NCBI RefSeq assembly: GCF_000153045.1 | Contig: NZ_CH724159.1 | Span: 1,121,844-1,185,843 of the forward strand | DNA from: Synechococcus sp. WH 5701 | GTDB taxonomy: Bacteria; Cyanobacteriota; Cyanobacteriia; PCC-6307; Cyanobiaceae | Reading direction: 5' to 3' | Length of the DNA: 64,000 bases | Shown here: piece after piece, positions 57,740 through 64,000 of the stretch | How the letters are laid out: every line of letters starts with the position of its first letter | How positions within the stretch are numbered: the stretch's first letter is position 1 | Notes under the pieces: model-generated | Told to the model about the DNA's origin: nothing | What the model saw: the letters and a program-made list of their open reading frames with translations, nothing else | Databases searched by the model: none | Position numbers and translations under genes: made by a program

Positions 57740-59028
57740 GCTGGCAGGCCACGCTCCGGACCCGCTTTCAAGGCTTGCGCGCACGGCTGGCCGGCGACCG
57801 CTTCGTGCGCAACGTGGGTTGGATGGGGCTCTCGGAGCTTGGGATTCGGGTATCGCGCCTGCTGGCCACGATCATCCTGGCCCGCCTGCTCACTCCGGAG
57901 GATTACGGGCTGGCCGCCATCGTGCTCACCACCCATGAATTCATCCGGGTGTTCACCCGCAACGGCATCGGCGACAAGCTCGTTCAGGCCGATGCCACCG
58001 ACGTGGAGGAGCTCTGCGTCACGGCCTACTGGCTGAACTGGTTGCTGGGCGGGGGCCTGTTCCTGATCCAGACCATCGGCTCCTTCGCCGTGGCCCGCTT
58101 CTTCGGCAACCCCAAACTGATCATGCCGATCATGGCGATCGGTTGCACCTATCTGATCTATCCCCTGGCCATGGTTCAGACGGCCCTGATTCGCCGCGAG
58201 AACCGTCTGAATGTGTTCAGCCTCACCAACCTCGCCCAGGTGGTGACCGACAACCTGCTCACCGGTGGGCTGGCCCTGATGGGGCTCGGCATGTGGGCCA
58301 TCGTTCTGCCCAAGCTGCTGGTGGCACCGATCTGGGTGCTGATGATGTACAGGTACCAGGCCTGGCGGCCGGTGCAGGCCTTCACGATCCGCCACTGGCA
58401 GCGGATTCTGGGCTTCGGCAGTCGCATTCTCGGCGTCGAGTTGCTCAACACGCTGCGCGAGAATATCGACTATCTGCTGATCGGTCGCTTCCTGGGCCTG
58501 GCCCCGCTGGGTGTCTACTACTTCGCCTTCAATGCGGGCCTGGGCCTGAGCCTGAGTGCCGTGAATGCGATGGGGGTTTCGATGTACTCCGACCTCTGTG
58601 ACGTGCGCTCCGACCCAGGAGAACTGCAGAGGCGTTTCAACCGCAACCTGCGCACCACCGCCCTGGTGATCGGTCCCTTGGTGGCACTCCAGTCCAGCCT
58701 GGCGCCGCTCTACGTGCCGATCGTGTTTGGTGCCCAATGGGTGGAGCGGGGGGCAGTACCGGTGCTGATCCTGATCTGTCTCTCGGCCCTCTCCAGGCCC
58801 TTCGCCAACGCCGCCTCGATGCTCTTCCGTGCCGTGGGCCTCCCCCAGGTGGATCTGCGCTGGAACCTGATCTTCACCGTCCTGCTGGCCCTGGCGATTC
58901 TGGTGGGAACCGGCTGGGGGATTCTCGGGGTGGCCGTGGCAGTGATGGTCACCCACCTGGTCCTTCAGCCCCTGTATCTGGTCTGGGCCAGGCGGTTGCT
59001 GCATTCCCCCGGCCGGGAGCTGGCCTGA
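57736..59028 (+). CDS. Oligosaccharide flippase (Wzx)
   Basis: 430 residues from ATG 57736, which has GGGGAG at ideal spacing and overlaps the GT4 stop. MATE/MVF-superfamily topology with about 12-14 helices: FVRNVGWMGLSELGIRVSRLLATIILARLLTPEDYGLAAIVL at the start is the typical PST-family signature (ARxLxPExYG). Flips the undecaprenyl-linked repeat unit to the periplasm. Its stop shares one base with the next start (TGATG). Confidence 0.93.
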   Translation: MSWQATLRTRFQGLRARLAGDRFVRNVGWMGLSELGIRVSRLLATIILARLLTPEDYGLAAIVLTTHEFIRVFTRNGIGDKLVQADATDVEELCVTAYWLNWLLGGGLFLIQTIGSFAVARFFGNPKLIMPIMAIGCTYLIYPLAMVQTALIRRENRLNVFSLTNLAQVVTDNLLTGGLALMGLGMWAIVLPKLLVAPIWVLMMYRYQAWRPVQAFTIRHWQRILGFGSRILGVELLNTLRENIDYLLIGRFLGLAPLGVYYFAFNAGLGLSLSAVNAMGVSMYSDLCDVRSDPGELQRRFNRNLRTTALVIGPLVALQSSLAPLYVPIVFGAQWVERGAVPVLILICLSALSRPFANAASMLFRAVGLPQVDLRWNLIFTVLLALAILVGTGWGILGVAVAVMVTHLVLQPLYLVWARRLLHSPGRELA

Positions 59029-59996
59029 TGCTGAGCCAAGCTCAAGGGGAGCCCATGGTGTCGGTGGTGATTCCAGCCTTCGACGCCGAGAGTTCATTGC
59101 CGGCGACGATTGCCTCTGTGCAGGCCCAGACCTGGAGCGACTGGCAGCTGCTGGTGGTCGATGACGGCTCCAGCGACGGCACCGCCGACTGCGTGCGCCG
59201 GCTGCAGGCCGGCGACGGGCGGCTGGGGTTGATCTGCGCCCCGAACAGGGGGGTTTCGGCCGCCCGCAATCTTGGGGTGGCCCGCAGCCGGGGCCCGATC
59301 GTGGCCTTCCTCGACGCCGATGACCTCTGGCATCCCACCAAGCTGGAGCGACACCTGGAACAGTTCCGGGCCGAACCTCGCCTGGGGGTGAGCTTCGCCC
59401 GCGTGGAGGTGCTCAGCCCCGAAGGTGTGCCCACCGGCCAGGTGTCGAGCTCAAAACTTCGCGATCTTCGCGCCGAGGACTTTCTCTCGGAGAATCCCAC
59501 CACCACCACCTCCAACTGGGTGGTGCGGCGCCTCGTGCTGGAGGAGGTGGGGGGCTTCCTGGAATCGATGAGTTACAGCGAAGACCTGGAATGGCTGCTG
59601 CGGGTGCGCTGCTGCACGGCCTGGGAGATCGCAGGAGTGCCCGAAGTACTCACCGGCTACCGCACCAGTGTGGGTGGACTCTCGGCCCAACTCGCGCGAA
59701 TGGAGTCCGGCTGGGAGCAGATGGTGGAGCAGGCGCGCCGCTATGCCCCGGATCTGGTGGAGAAGCATCTGAATCAGGCCCGTGCGCTTCAGTTGCGCTA
59801 CCTGGCTCGCCGTAGTCTTCGTCTGCGCTCAGCGGCCGCCCAGGGATCCGACTACATGGCACGGGCCCTGCGCTCCGATCCCGCCCTGCTCTGGAAGCAA
59901 CCCCGGCGCACCTGGCTGACCTGGGGGGCTGTCCTGCTCAGGGCCTGGATCAGCCGAGCGCTGGCTGCCCTCGGCGTCCGGAGGGGCCAGCCATGA
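59028..59996 (+). CDS. Glycosyltransferase family 2 (first of a pair)
   Basis: 322 residues from ATG 59028. GT-A motifs: MVSVVIPAFDAESSLPATIASV, LLVVDDGSSDGTAD, NRGVSAARNLGVAR, and DXD-type FLDADDLW. The C-terminal ~90 residues are helical (ALQLRYLARRSLRLRSA...) and closely resemble those of the next gene, so the two are paralogues. Cytoplasmic or membrane-associated; sugar specificity unknown. Confidence 0.93.
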   Translation: MLSQAQGEPMVSVVIPAFDAESSLPATIASVQAQTWSDWQLLVVDDGSSDGTADCVRRLQAGDGRLGLICAPNRGVSAARNLGVARSRGPIVAFLDADDLWHPTKLERHLEQFRAEPRLGVSFARVEVLSPEGVPTGQVSSSKLRDLRAEDFLSENPTTTTSNWVVRRLVLEEVGGFLESMSYSEDLEWLLRVRCCTAWEIAGVPEVLTGYRTSVGGLSAQLARMESGWEQMVEQARRYAPDLVEKHLNQARALQLRYLARRSLRLRSAAAQGSDYMARALRSDPALLWKQPRRTWLTWGAVLLRAWISRALAALGVRRGQP

Positions 59997-61057
59997 CCGA
60001 TCCGCTCGTCTCGGTGATCATTCCGCTCTACAACAGCGCGGCCACCGTGGGCGCCACGCTCGAATCGGTGATCGCCCAGACCTATCCCCATCTGGAGATC
60101 CTGGTGGTCGACGATGGCTCCACCGACGCCGGGCCCGCCATCTGCCGGGAGTTCATCGATCCAAGGCTGAGGATCCTGCAGCAGCGCAACAGGGGACTCG
60201 CCGGGGCTCGCAACACGGGAATCCGCCAGGCCAGCGGAGTGTTTTGCGCCTTCCTTGACAGCGACGACCTGTGGCTGCCCGAGAAGATCCAGCGGCATGT
60301 GGATCACTTCCGGCATCGGCAGGAGGTGGGGGTGAGCTTTTCTCGTTCCGGCTTCATCAATGAAGACGGGTCGCCACTCGGGATCTATCAGATGCCCCAG
60401 TTGAGCGCGATAACGCCTGAGCTGATCTTCTGCCGCAATCCAATCGGCAATGGCTCGGCGGTGGTGATCCGCCGGGAGGTGCTGGAGGCCATTCGTTTCC
60501 AGGCCAATCTCTATGGCGAACCCGAAGATTTTTACTTCGATGATTCCTTCCGCCAGTCGGAGGACATTGAGTGCTGGTTGCGGATCGCCCTGCAGACCAA
60601 CTGGCGTTTCGAGGGTCTGCCGGAAGCGCTGACCCTCTACCGGGTCAATGCCGGTGGCCTCTCCGCCAACCTCGAGCAGCAGTACGCCGCCTGGGAGCGA
60701 GTCCTCACCAAGACCGCCATCAGTCATCCGGGCTTCATCGCCCGCTGGGGCCCCAGGGCCAGGGCCTACCAACTGCGCTATCTCGCTAGGCGCGCAATCC
60801 GGCAACGGCAACCCGCACTGGCGGTGCAGCTGATGCACCAGGCTCTCGCCAGCCACGTCAGAATCCTGCTGGAAGAACCCCGCCGCACGCTGATCAGCCT
60901 GGGGGCGGCCTATCTGCTCTGGCTGCTTCCTGATTGGCTGTATCGCCGAATGGAATCCAGCATGATCAGACTCACGGGATCGAGCCAGGAGCGAAGGATG
61001 CGCCAGGACGCTCGTCCGGGAGATAGCGCAACAGGCGCCGGCGGAGCAGAACCATGA
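59993..61057 (+). CDS. Glycosyltransferase family 2 (second of a pair)
   Basis: 354 residues; start overlaps the previous stop (ATGA). Motifs: LVSVIIPLYNSAATVGATLESV, ILVVDDGSTDAGP, NRGLAGARNTGIR and FLDSDDLWLPEKI. The C-terminal helical region (YQLRYLARRAIRQRQ ... EEPRRTLISLGAAYLL) matches that of the preceding gene, including QPRRTWLT/EPRRTLIS, pointing to tandem duplication. It has an extra segment around EDFYFDDSFRQSED before the ED-type base. Specificity unknown. Confidence 0.93.
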   Translation: MTDPLVSVIIPLYNSAATVGATLESVIAQTYPHLEILVVDDGSTDAGPAICREFIDPRLRILQQRNRGLAGARNTGIRQASGVFCAFLDSDDLWLPEKIQRHVDHFRHRQEVGVSFSRSGFINEDGSPLGIYQMPQLSAITPELIFCRNPIGNGSAVVIRREVLEAIRFQANLYGEPEDFYFDDSFRQSEDIECWLRIALQTNWRFEGLPEALTLYRVNAGGLSANLEQQYAAWERVLTKTAISHPGFIARWGPRARAYQLRYLARRAIRQRQPALAVQLMHQALASHVRILLEEPRRTLISLGAAYLLWLLPDWLYRRMESSMIRLTGSSQERRMRQDARPGDSATGAGGAEP

Positions 61058-61551
61058 CCATCCTGCTGGTCTGCTCCTCCGGGGGTCATTTCAAGGCTCT
61101 GCAACAACTCAGACCCTTCTGGGGAGAGTATCCACGGCTGTGGGTGACCTTCCGCACGGCCACCACGGAGCAGGAGTTGCAGGGGGAAGCGGTGCGCTGG
61201 GCCTTCAGCCCCACCAACCGCAACCTGCCCAACCTGCTGAGGAATCTGGGGTTGGCACTGGGGATCCTTCGCCGGACACGTCCCACCCTGATCCTCTCCA
61301 CAGGGGCCGGGGTTGCCGTTCCCTTTCTCCTGCTGGGCCGCCTGTTCGGCAGCCAGGTGGTGTTCATCGAATCGATCACCAGGATCCACAGCCTCAGCCT
61401 CTCGGCGCGTCTGGTCAGGCCCTTTCTGCATGTGCTCTACGTGCATTGGCCTCAGCTGCAGAGCCGCTATCCCCGGGCTGAGCTGATTTCGGATCTGGTG
61501 CTGGAGCCGGCGGAACGGGCGGTTTCAGGCCTGGATGGAGTGATTCGATGA
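61054..61551 (+). CDS. PssD/Alg14-like glycosyltransferase subunit
   Basis: 165 residues; overlaps the previous gene by 4 bases. Alg14 pattern: ILLVCSSGGHFKALQQLRPF, the motif WVTFRTATTE, LILSTGAGVAVPFLLLGRLFG, VVFIESITRIHSLSLSARLV and VLYVHWPQLQSRYPRA. Alg14-type proteins are membrane anchors that recruit a soluble Alg13-type catalytic partner, here the next gene. In rhizobia PssD-PssE form a glucuronosyltransferase acting second in repeat-unit assembly; the same sugar here is only a suggestion. Confidence 0.9.
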   Translation: MTILLVCSSGGHFKALQQLRPFWGEYPRLWVTFRTATTEQELQGEAVRWAFSPTNRNLPNLLRNLGLALGILRRTRPTLILSTGAGVAVPFLLLGRLFGSQVVFIESITRIHSLSLSARLVRPFLHVLYVHWPQLQSRYPRAELISDLVLEPAERAVSGLDGVIR

Positions 61552-62069
61552 TCTTCATCACCGTGGGCACCGAGCAATACCCCTTCAACCGGCTGATGCA
61601 GTGGATCGAGATCCTGCTCGAAGCGGACTTGATCCGGGAAGAGGTGGTCGTTCAGTACGGCACCTGCACAACATTGCCCAGTGGAGCCACGGTGTATCGG
61701 ATGCTCAAGGAGGACGCGTTCCGTGAGCTGATCGAGCGCTCGCGGCTGGTGATCGCTCACTGCGGTGAAGGAACCGTGCTGTTGCTCGATCAGCTGAGCA
61801 AGCCTTACATCCTGGTGCCACGATCCCAGCGTTTTCAGGAACATGTCGATGATCACCAGGTGGAACTGGCGATGGCCCTGGCCCAGATGGACGTGCCGAT
61901 CGGCTGGTGCCCCGGCGATCTGGTGCGTTTCCTGGAGCGGCCCAGACACGCTTCGATCAGCGATCTCTCCGAGCACTCCGCCCAGGTGCTCTCAGCCAGC
62001 CTGCAACGGCGTTTCGCCGGGCGGCTCACCACCGCCGACGGTCGCCATGAGCGCCACAGCGGAGCCTGA
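61548..62069 (+). CDS. PssE/Alg13-like glycosyltransferase subunit
   Basis: 173 residues; overlaps PssD by 4 bases. GT28 C-terminal domain: MIFITVGTEQYPFNRLMQWIE (ITVGT-x4-F-x-RL is the Alg13 hallmark), VIAHCGEGTVLLLDQLSKPYILVPRSQRFQEHVDDHQVELA (H-x-G and the UDP-sugar-binding P-R-x-x-x-xEHxDxHQ). Catalytic partner of PssD. The STAS-phosphoglycosyl transferase gene starts 6 bases later, so steps one and two of assembly are adjacent. Confidence 0.92.
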   Translation: MIFITVGTEQYPFNRLMQWIEILLEADLIREEVVVQYGTCTTLPSGATVYRMLKEDAFRELIERSRLVIAHCGEGTVLLLDQLSKPYILVPRSQRFQEHVDDHQVELAMALAQMDVPIGWCPGDLVRFLERPRHASISDLSEHSAQVLSASLQRRFAGRLTTADGRHERHSGA

Positions 62070-62075
62070 AGATCC

Positions 62076-63071
62076 ATGGAACCTCCGACCAAACCCAATC
62101 CCTGTGGCCTCTGCCAGCGCCACGGCACCTTGCTGATCCAGCTGCCACCCCGGCTCACCGTGGCCGAAGCCGTCCAACTGCGCGATGACCTCCCCAGCTG
62201 GCTCTCGGCGCCGGAGTTGAAGGCTGTCGTGCTCGACTTCGGCCACACCGTGGTGATCGACAGCAGCGGCATCGGTGCGCTGGTGGGCGCCATCAAGCTG
62301 GCCCAGGCACGCTCCCTCCCCCTCAAGGCCTGGAGCGTGAACCATCAGGTTCGCCTGGCCCTTGCGATGACGGGGCTGGAGTCGCGTCTGCCGATCACCG
62401 ACCACACCGACGCTGTCGTGGCCACTCCCGGACGCCGGGAGGATCGACGACCACCGCAGACCCACCCCTCCGTGCGCTCGCACACCAAGAGGTTGATCGA
62501 CATCGCTGGCGCCCTGGTCGGACTGTCGATCACGGCCGCGCTGTTCGTGCCGATTGCGATTGCCATTCGCTGGGACAGTCCGGGTCCGATCCTGTTTTCT
62601 CAGGTTCGTTGCGGCTGGATGGGGCGTCGCTTCCGCATCTGGAAGTTCCGCTCGATGGTGGCTCAGGCCGAGGCCCTCAAGAGCAGCGTGGCCAACCAGG
62701 CGGATGGGGCCTTCTTCAAGAACGAGAACGATCCGCGCATCACCCGGGTGGGCCGAATCCTGCGCAAGACCAGCCTTGATGAGCTGCCTCAGTTCTGGAA
62801 TGTGCTCATCGGTGACATGAGCCTGATCGGCACCCGCCCCTCCACTCCGGATGAAGTGGGGCTCTACGACGTGCCTAACTGGCAGCGTTTCGATGTCAAG
62901 CCAGGGCTCAGTGGTGAATGGCAGGTGAGCGGACGTTCTTCGATTCGCCGTTTCGAGGATGTGATTGCCCTGGATCTTCGTTATCAGCAGAACTGGAGCC
63001 TGCTCCATGATCTGAAGCTGATCCTGAGAACGATCCTTGTGGTCTTCAGTCGTAAGGCTGGCGGGATGTGA
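62076..63071 (+). CDS. STAS domain fused to initiating phosphoglycosyl transferase
   Basis: 331 residues. Residues ~15-115 are a STAS domain with switch loop VVIDSSGIGALVGAIKLA; Ser63 matches the phosphorylated Ser of SpoIIAA and RsbV. A charged linker (~115-137) leads to a WcaJ/PglC-type phosphoglycosyl transferase: KRLIDIAGALVGL membrane helix (~141-165), GPILFSQVRCGWMGRRFRIWKFRSM, catalytic Asp235-Glu236 in KTSLDELPQFWNVLIGDMSLIGTRP, PGLSGEWQVSGRS. It transfers a sugar phosphate to undecaprenyl phosphate. The STAS domain stands where large PGTs have other N-terminal domains. Two Cys precede it (CGLC, 10-13). Overlaps the RsbW-like gene (GTGA). Confidence 0.95.
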   Translation: MEPPTKPNPCGLCQRHGTLLIQLPPRLTVAEAVQLRDDLPSWLSAPELKAVVLDFGHTVVIDSSGIGALVGAIKLAQARSLPLKAWSVNHQVRLALAMTGLESRLPITDHTDAVVATPGRREDRRPPQTHPSVRSHTKRLIDIAGALVGLSITAALFVPIAIAIRWDSPGPILFSQVRCGWMGRRFRIWKFRSMVAQAEALKSSVANQADGAFFKNENDPRITRVGRILRKTSLDELPQFWNVLIGDMSLIGTRPSTPDEVGLYDVPNWQRFDVKPGLSGEWQVSGRSSIRRFEDVIALDLRYQQNWSLLHDLKLILRTILVVFSRKAGGM

Positions 63072-63580
63072 TCGCCATGGCGAGCGCCAGCCCCAGCCAT
63101 CGGGAGTCCTTTCTGGTTCCCAGTCAGCTCGATGGCGTCGGCGAGGTTCTCGCACGTTTCGAGCGCCTGCGCTCGGCGCAGATCAACGACACCCTCTGGG
63201 TGGAGGGCCAGACCGCCTTGATGGAGGGCTTCACCAATGCGGTCCGGCATGCCCACCGCGACCTCTCGCCGCCTCCACCGATCGCCATTGAGCTCTCACG
63301 CTCCAGCGTTGAACTCCGCATCCAGATCGACGACCACGGCCCGGGCTACGACATGGAGGAGGCCTGGCGCCAGCTCGACAGGGAACAGGCGAGCAGCGAC
63401 TACGACCCACTGGAGCGGGAGGCCCACTGGGGCCTGGTGCTGCTGCGGCAGCTGCAACGGCAGCGTGGCTGGCAGATCACCTACCAACGACGGAGAGAGC
63501 AGGGCTACCGGTTGTCGATCAGCCATCGGATCGATCCGCTGCCCTCTCAGGCGCCGTCGGGGGCCGGTAGCGGAGGCTGA
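63068..63580 (+). CDS. RsbW-like anti-sigma serine kinase (HATPase_c_2)
   Basis: 170 residues from GTG 63068 (or ATG 63077); overlaps the STAS-PGT stop. A lone GHKL ATPase domain without DHp: N box EGFTNAVRHAH (Glu53, Asn57), G1 DDHGPGYD (88-95), a G2-like HWGLVLLRQL near 120. This is the pattern of RsbW/SpoIIAB kinases, which phosphorylate Ser in a STAS partner. The last gene of the arm, directly after a STAS-bearing enzyme. No sigma factor gene lies in the window. The tail (SQAPSGAGSGG) overlaps the end of the convergent gene by 62 bases. Confidence 0.9.
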   Translation: MIAMASASPSHRESFLVPSQLDGVGEVLARFERLRSAQINDTLWVEGQTALMEGFTNAVRHAHRDLSPPPPIAIELSRSSVELRIQIDDHGPGYDMEEAWRQLDREQASSDYDPLEREAHWGLVLLRQLQRQRGWQITYQRRREQGYRLSISHRIDPLPSQAPSGAGSGG

Positions 63581-64000
63581 AGCGCGACGGAGACCTGAAG
63601 GCGGGATGCAGCCACGACCAGCGGGTCCAGATGAACAGGTAGTAATTGGTGTGGTCAGGACCCACTCCCCAACCATGGGCGACGGCATCACCCCAGAGAA
63701 TGCTGTCGCCCATGAGCTGCTGGCGCTGGCTGGGCGACAAGTTGGCCAGATCGCCCCCGAACAGGATGCGCCGGCCGCGATACAGGAGCATCGGCTGAAG
63801 ATCACTCCCTGGCGCCGCATCAGGGACGCGGAACCAGACCTTCTTGCTCTTGTGCAGCATCCAGAAGGACCAGGAGCTCGATCGGGGCCTGTGGCCGTAG
63901 CGATCGCTGAACACCAGTCCAGGGCGCACCACATCCTGGGCCGAGGGAAGAGTGAGGGCCACTGCCGGATGGTGCTGCTGGGCCTCCTGGGTCCGGTTCA
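63519..64000 (-). CDS. Unrecognised protein, 5' end outside window
   Basis: The frame is open from the right edge to a stop at 63519 (160 codons seen), so the true start probably lies beyond the window; a GTG at 63962 would give 147 residues. Features: FWMLHKSKKVWFRVPDAAP, LYRGRRILFGGDLANLSPSQRQQLMGD, HGWGVGPDHTNYYLFIWTRWSWLHPAF, rich in Trp, Tyr and Arg. I do not recognise a family. Converges on, and overlaps, the RsbW-like gene by 62 bases, so one of the two ends may be mis-set, though neither has an alternative stop. Confidence 0.6.
   Translation of the reverse strand, partial: NRTQEAQQHHPAVALTLPSAQDVVRPGLVFSDRYGHRPRSSSWSFWMLHKSKKVWFRVPDAAPGSDLQPMLLYRGRRILFGGDLANLSPSQRQQLMGDSILWGDAVAHGWGVGPDHTNYYLFIWTRWSWLHPAFRSPSRFSLRYRPPTAPERAADRSDG

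Overview
This is a stretch of a high-GC, phycobilisome-type alpha-cyanobacterium chromosome (Synechococcus/Cyanobium-like). The assignment rests on psbA (D1), plastocyanin and cytochrome c6 side by side, ndhD, menD-menB for phylloquinone, ClpB and many small cyanobacterium-specific families (Nif11, Ycf51/DUF2518, DUF2605, DUF760, DUF4336). I found no tRNA, rRNA, CRISPR array or insertion sequence.

Region 1-31 kb is mostly housekeeping. It opens with a truncated TPR-glycosyltransferase, then an AT-rich orphan gene with a strong terminator, then clpB and a few small secreted proteins. A long minus-strand run follows in transcription order CocE hydrolase, DUF3887 protein, glgB, hemE, SDR reductase, petE, petJ. 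An intrinsic terminator lies between petE and petJ. Next come a 1522-residue TamB-like protein, a ROK kinase, proA, folB and a lipase on the plus strand, then thrS, glk, thrB, ndhD and an M3 oligopeptidase on the minus strand.

Region 30-45 kb holds DUF2605/TM2 proteins, a lambda-endolysin-like (GH104) exported enzyme, trpS, a DUF697 membrane protein, psbA directly followed by an ABC manganese-type transporter (mntC-A-B) and a DUF4336 protein, then lepB, menD and menB. A decayed copy of the menB 3' end lies at about 45.25-45.35 kb and forms the border of the next region.

Region 45.3-63.6 kb is the most interesting part: a signalling plus exopolysaccharide locus, visibly AT-richer than its flanks in places (48-51 kb by eye). 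A divergent promoter region near 55.5 kb feeds two arms. The minus arm encodes OPX outer-membrane export protein, PCP chain-length protein, a Wzy-like polymerase, and then a phosphorelay in signalling order: PAS protein, hybrid histidine kinase, HPt protein, REC-PP2C phosphatase. A free STAS protein converges on the phosphatase. The plus arm encodes pyruvyl transferase, GT4, Wzx flippase, two paralogous GT2s, PssD/PssE-like subunits, a STAS domain fused to the initiating phosphoglycosyl transferase, and an RsbW-like serine kinase, nearly all joined by 1-4 base overlaps. All parts of an RsbU/RsbV/RsbW-type partner switch are therefore present, with one STAS switch built into the enzyme predicted to start polysaccharide assembly. 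I infer that a phosphorelay controls polymer synthesis by acting on that STAS domain, rather than (or as well as) through a sigma factor.

The window closes with an unrecognised minus-strand protein running off the right edge.
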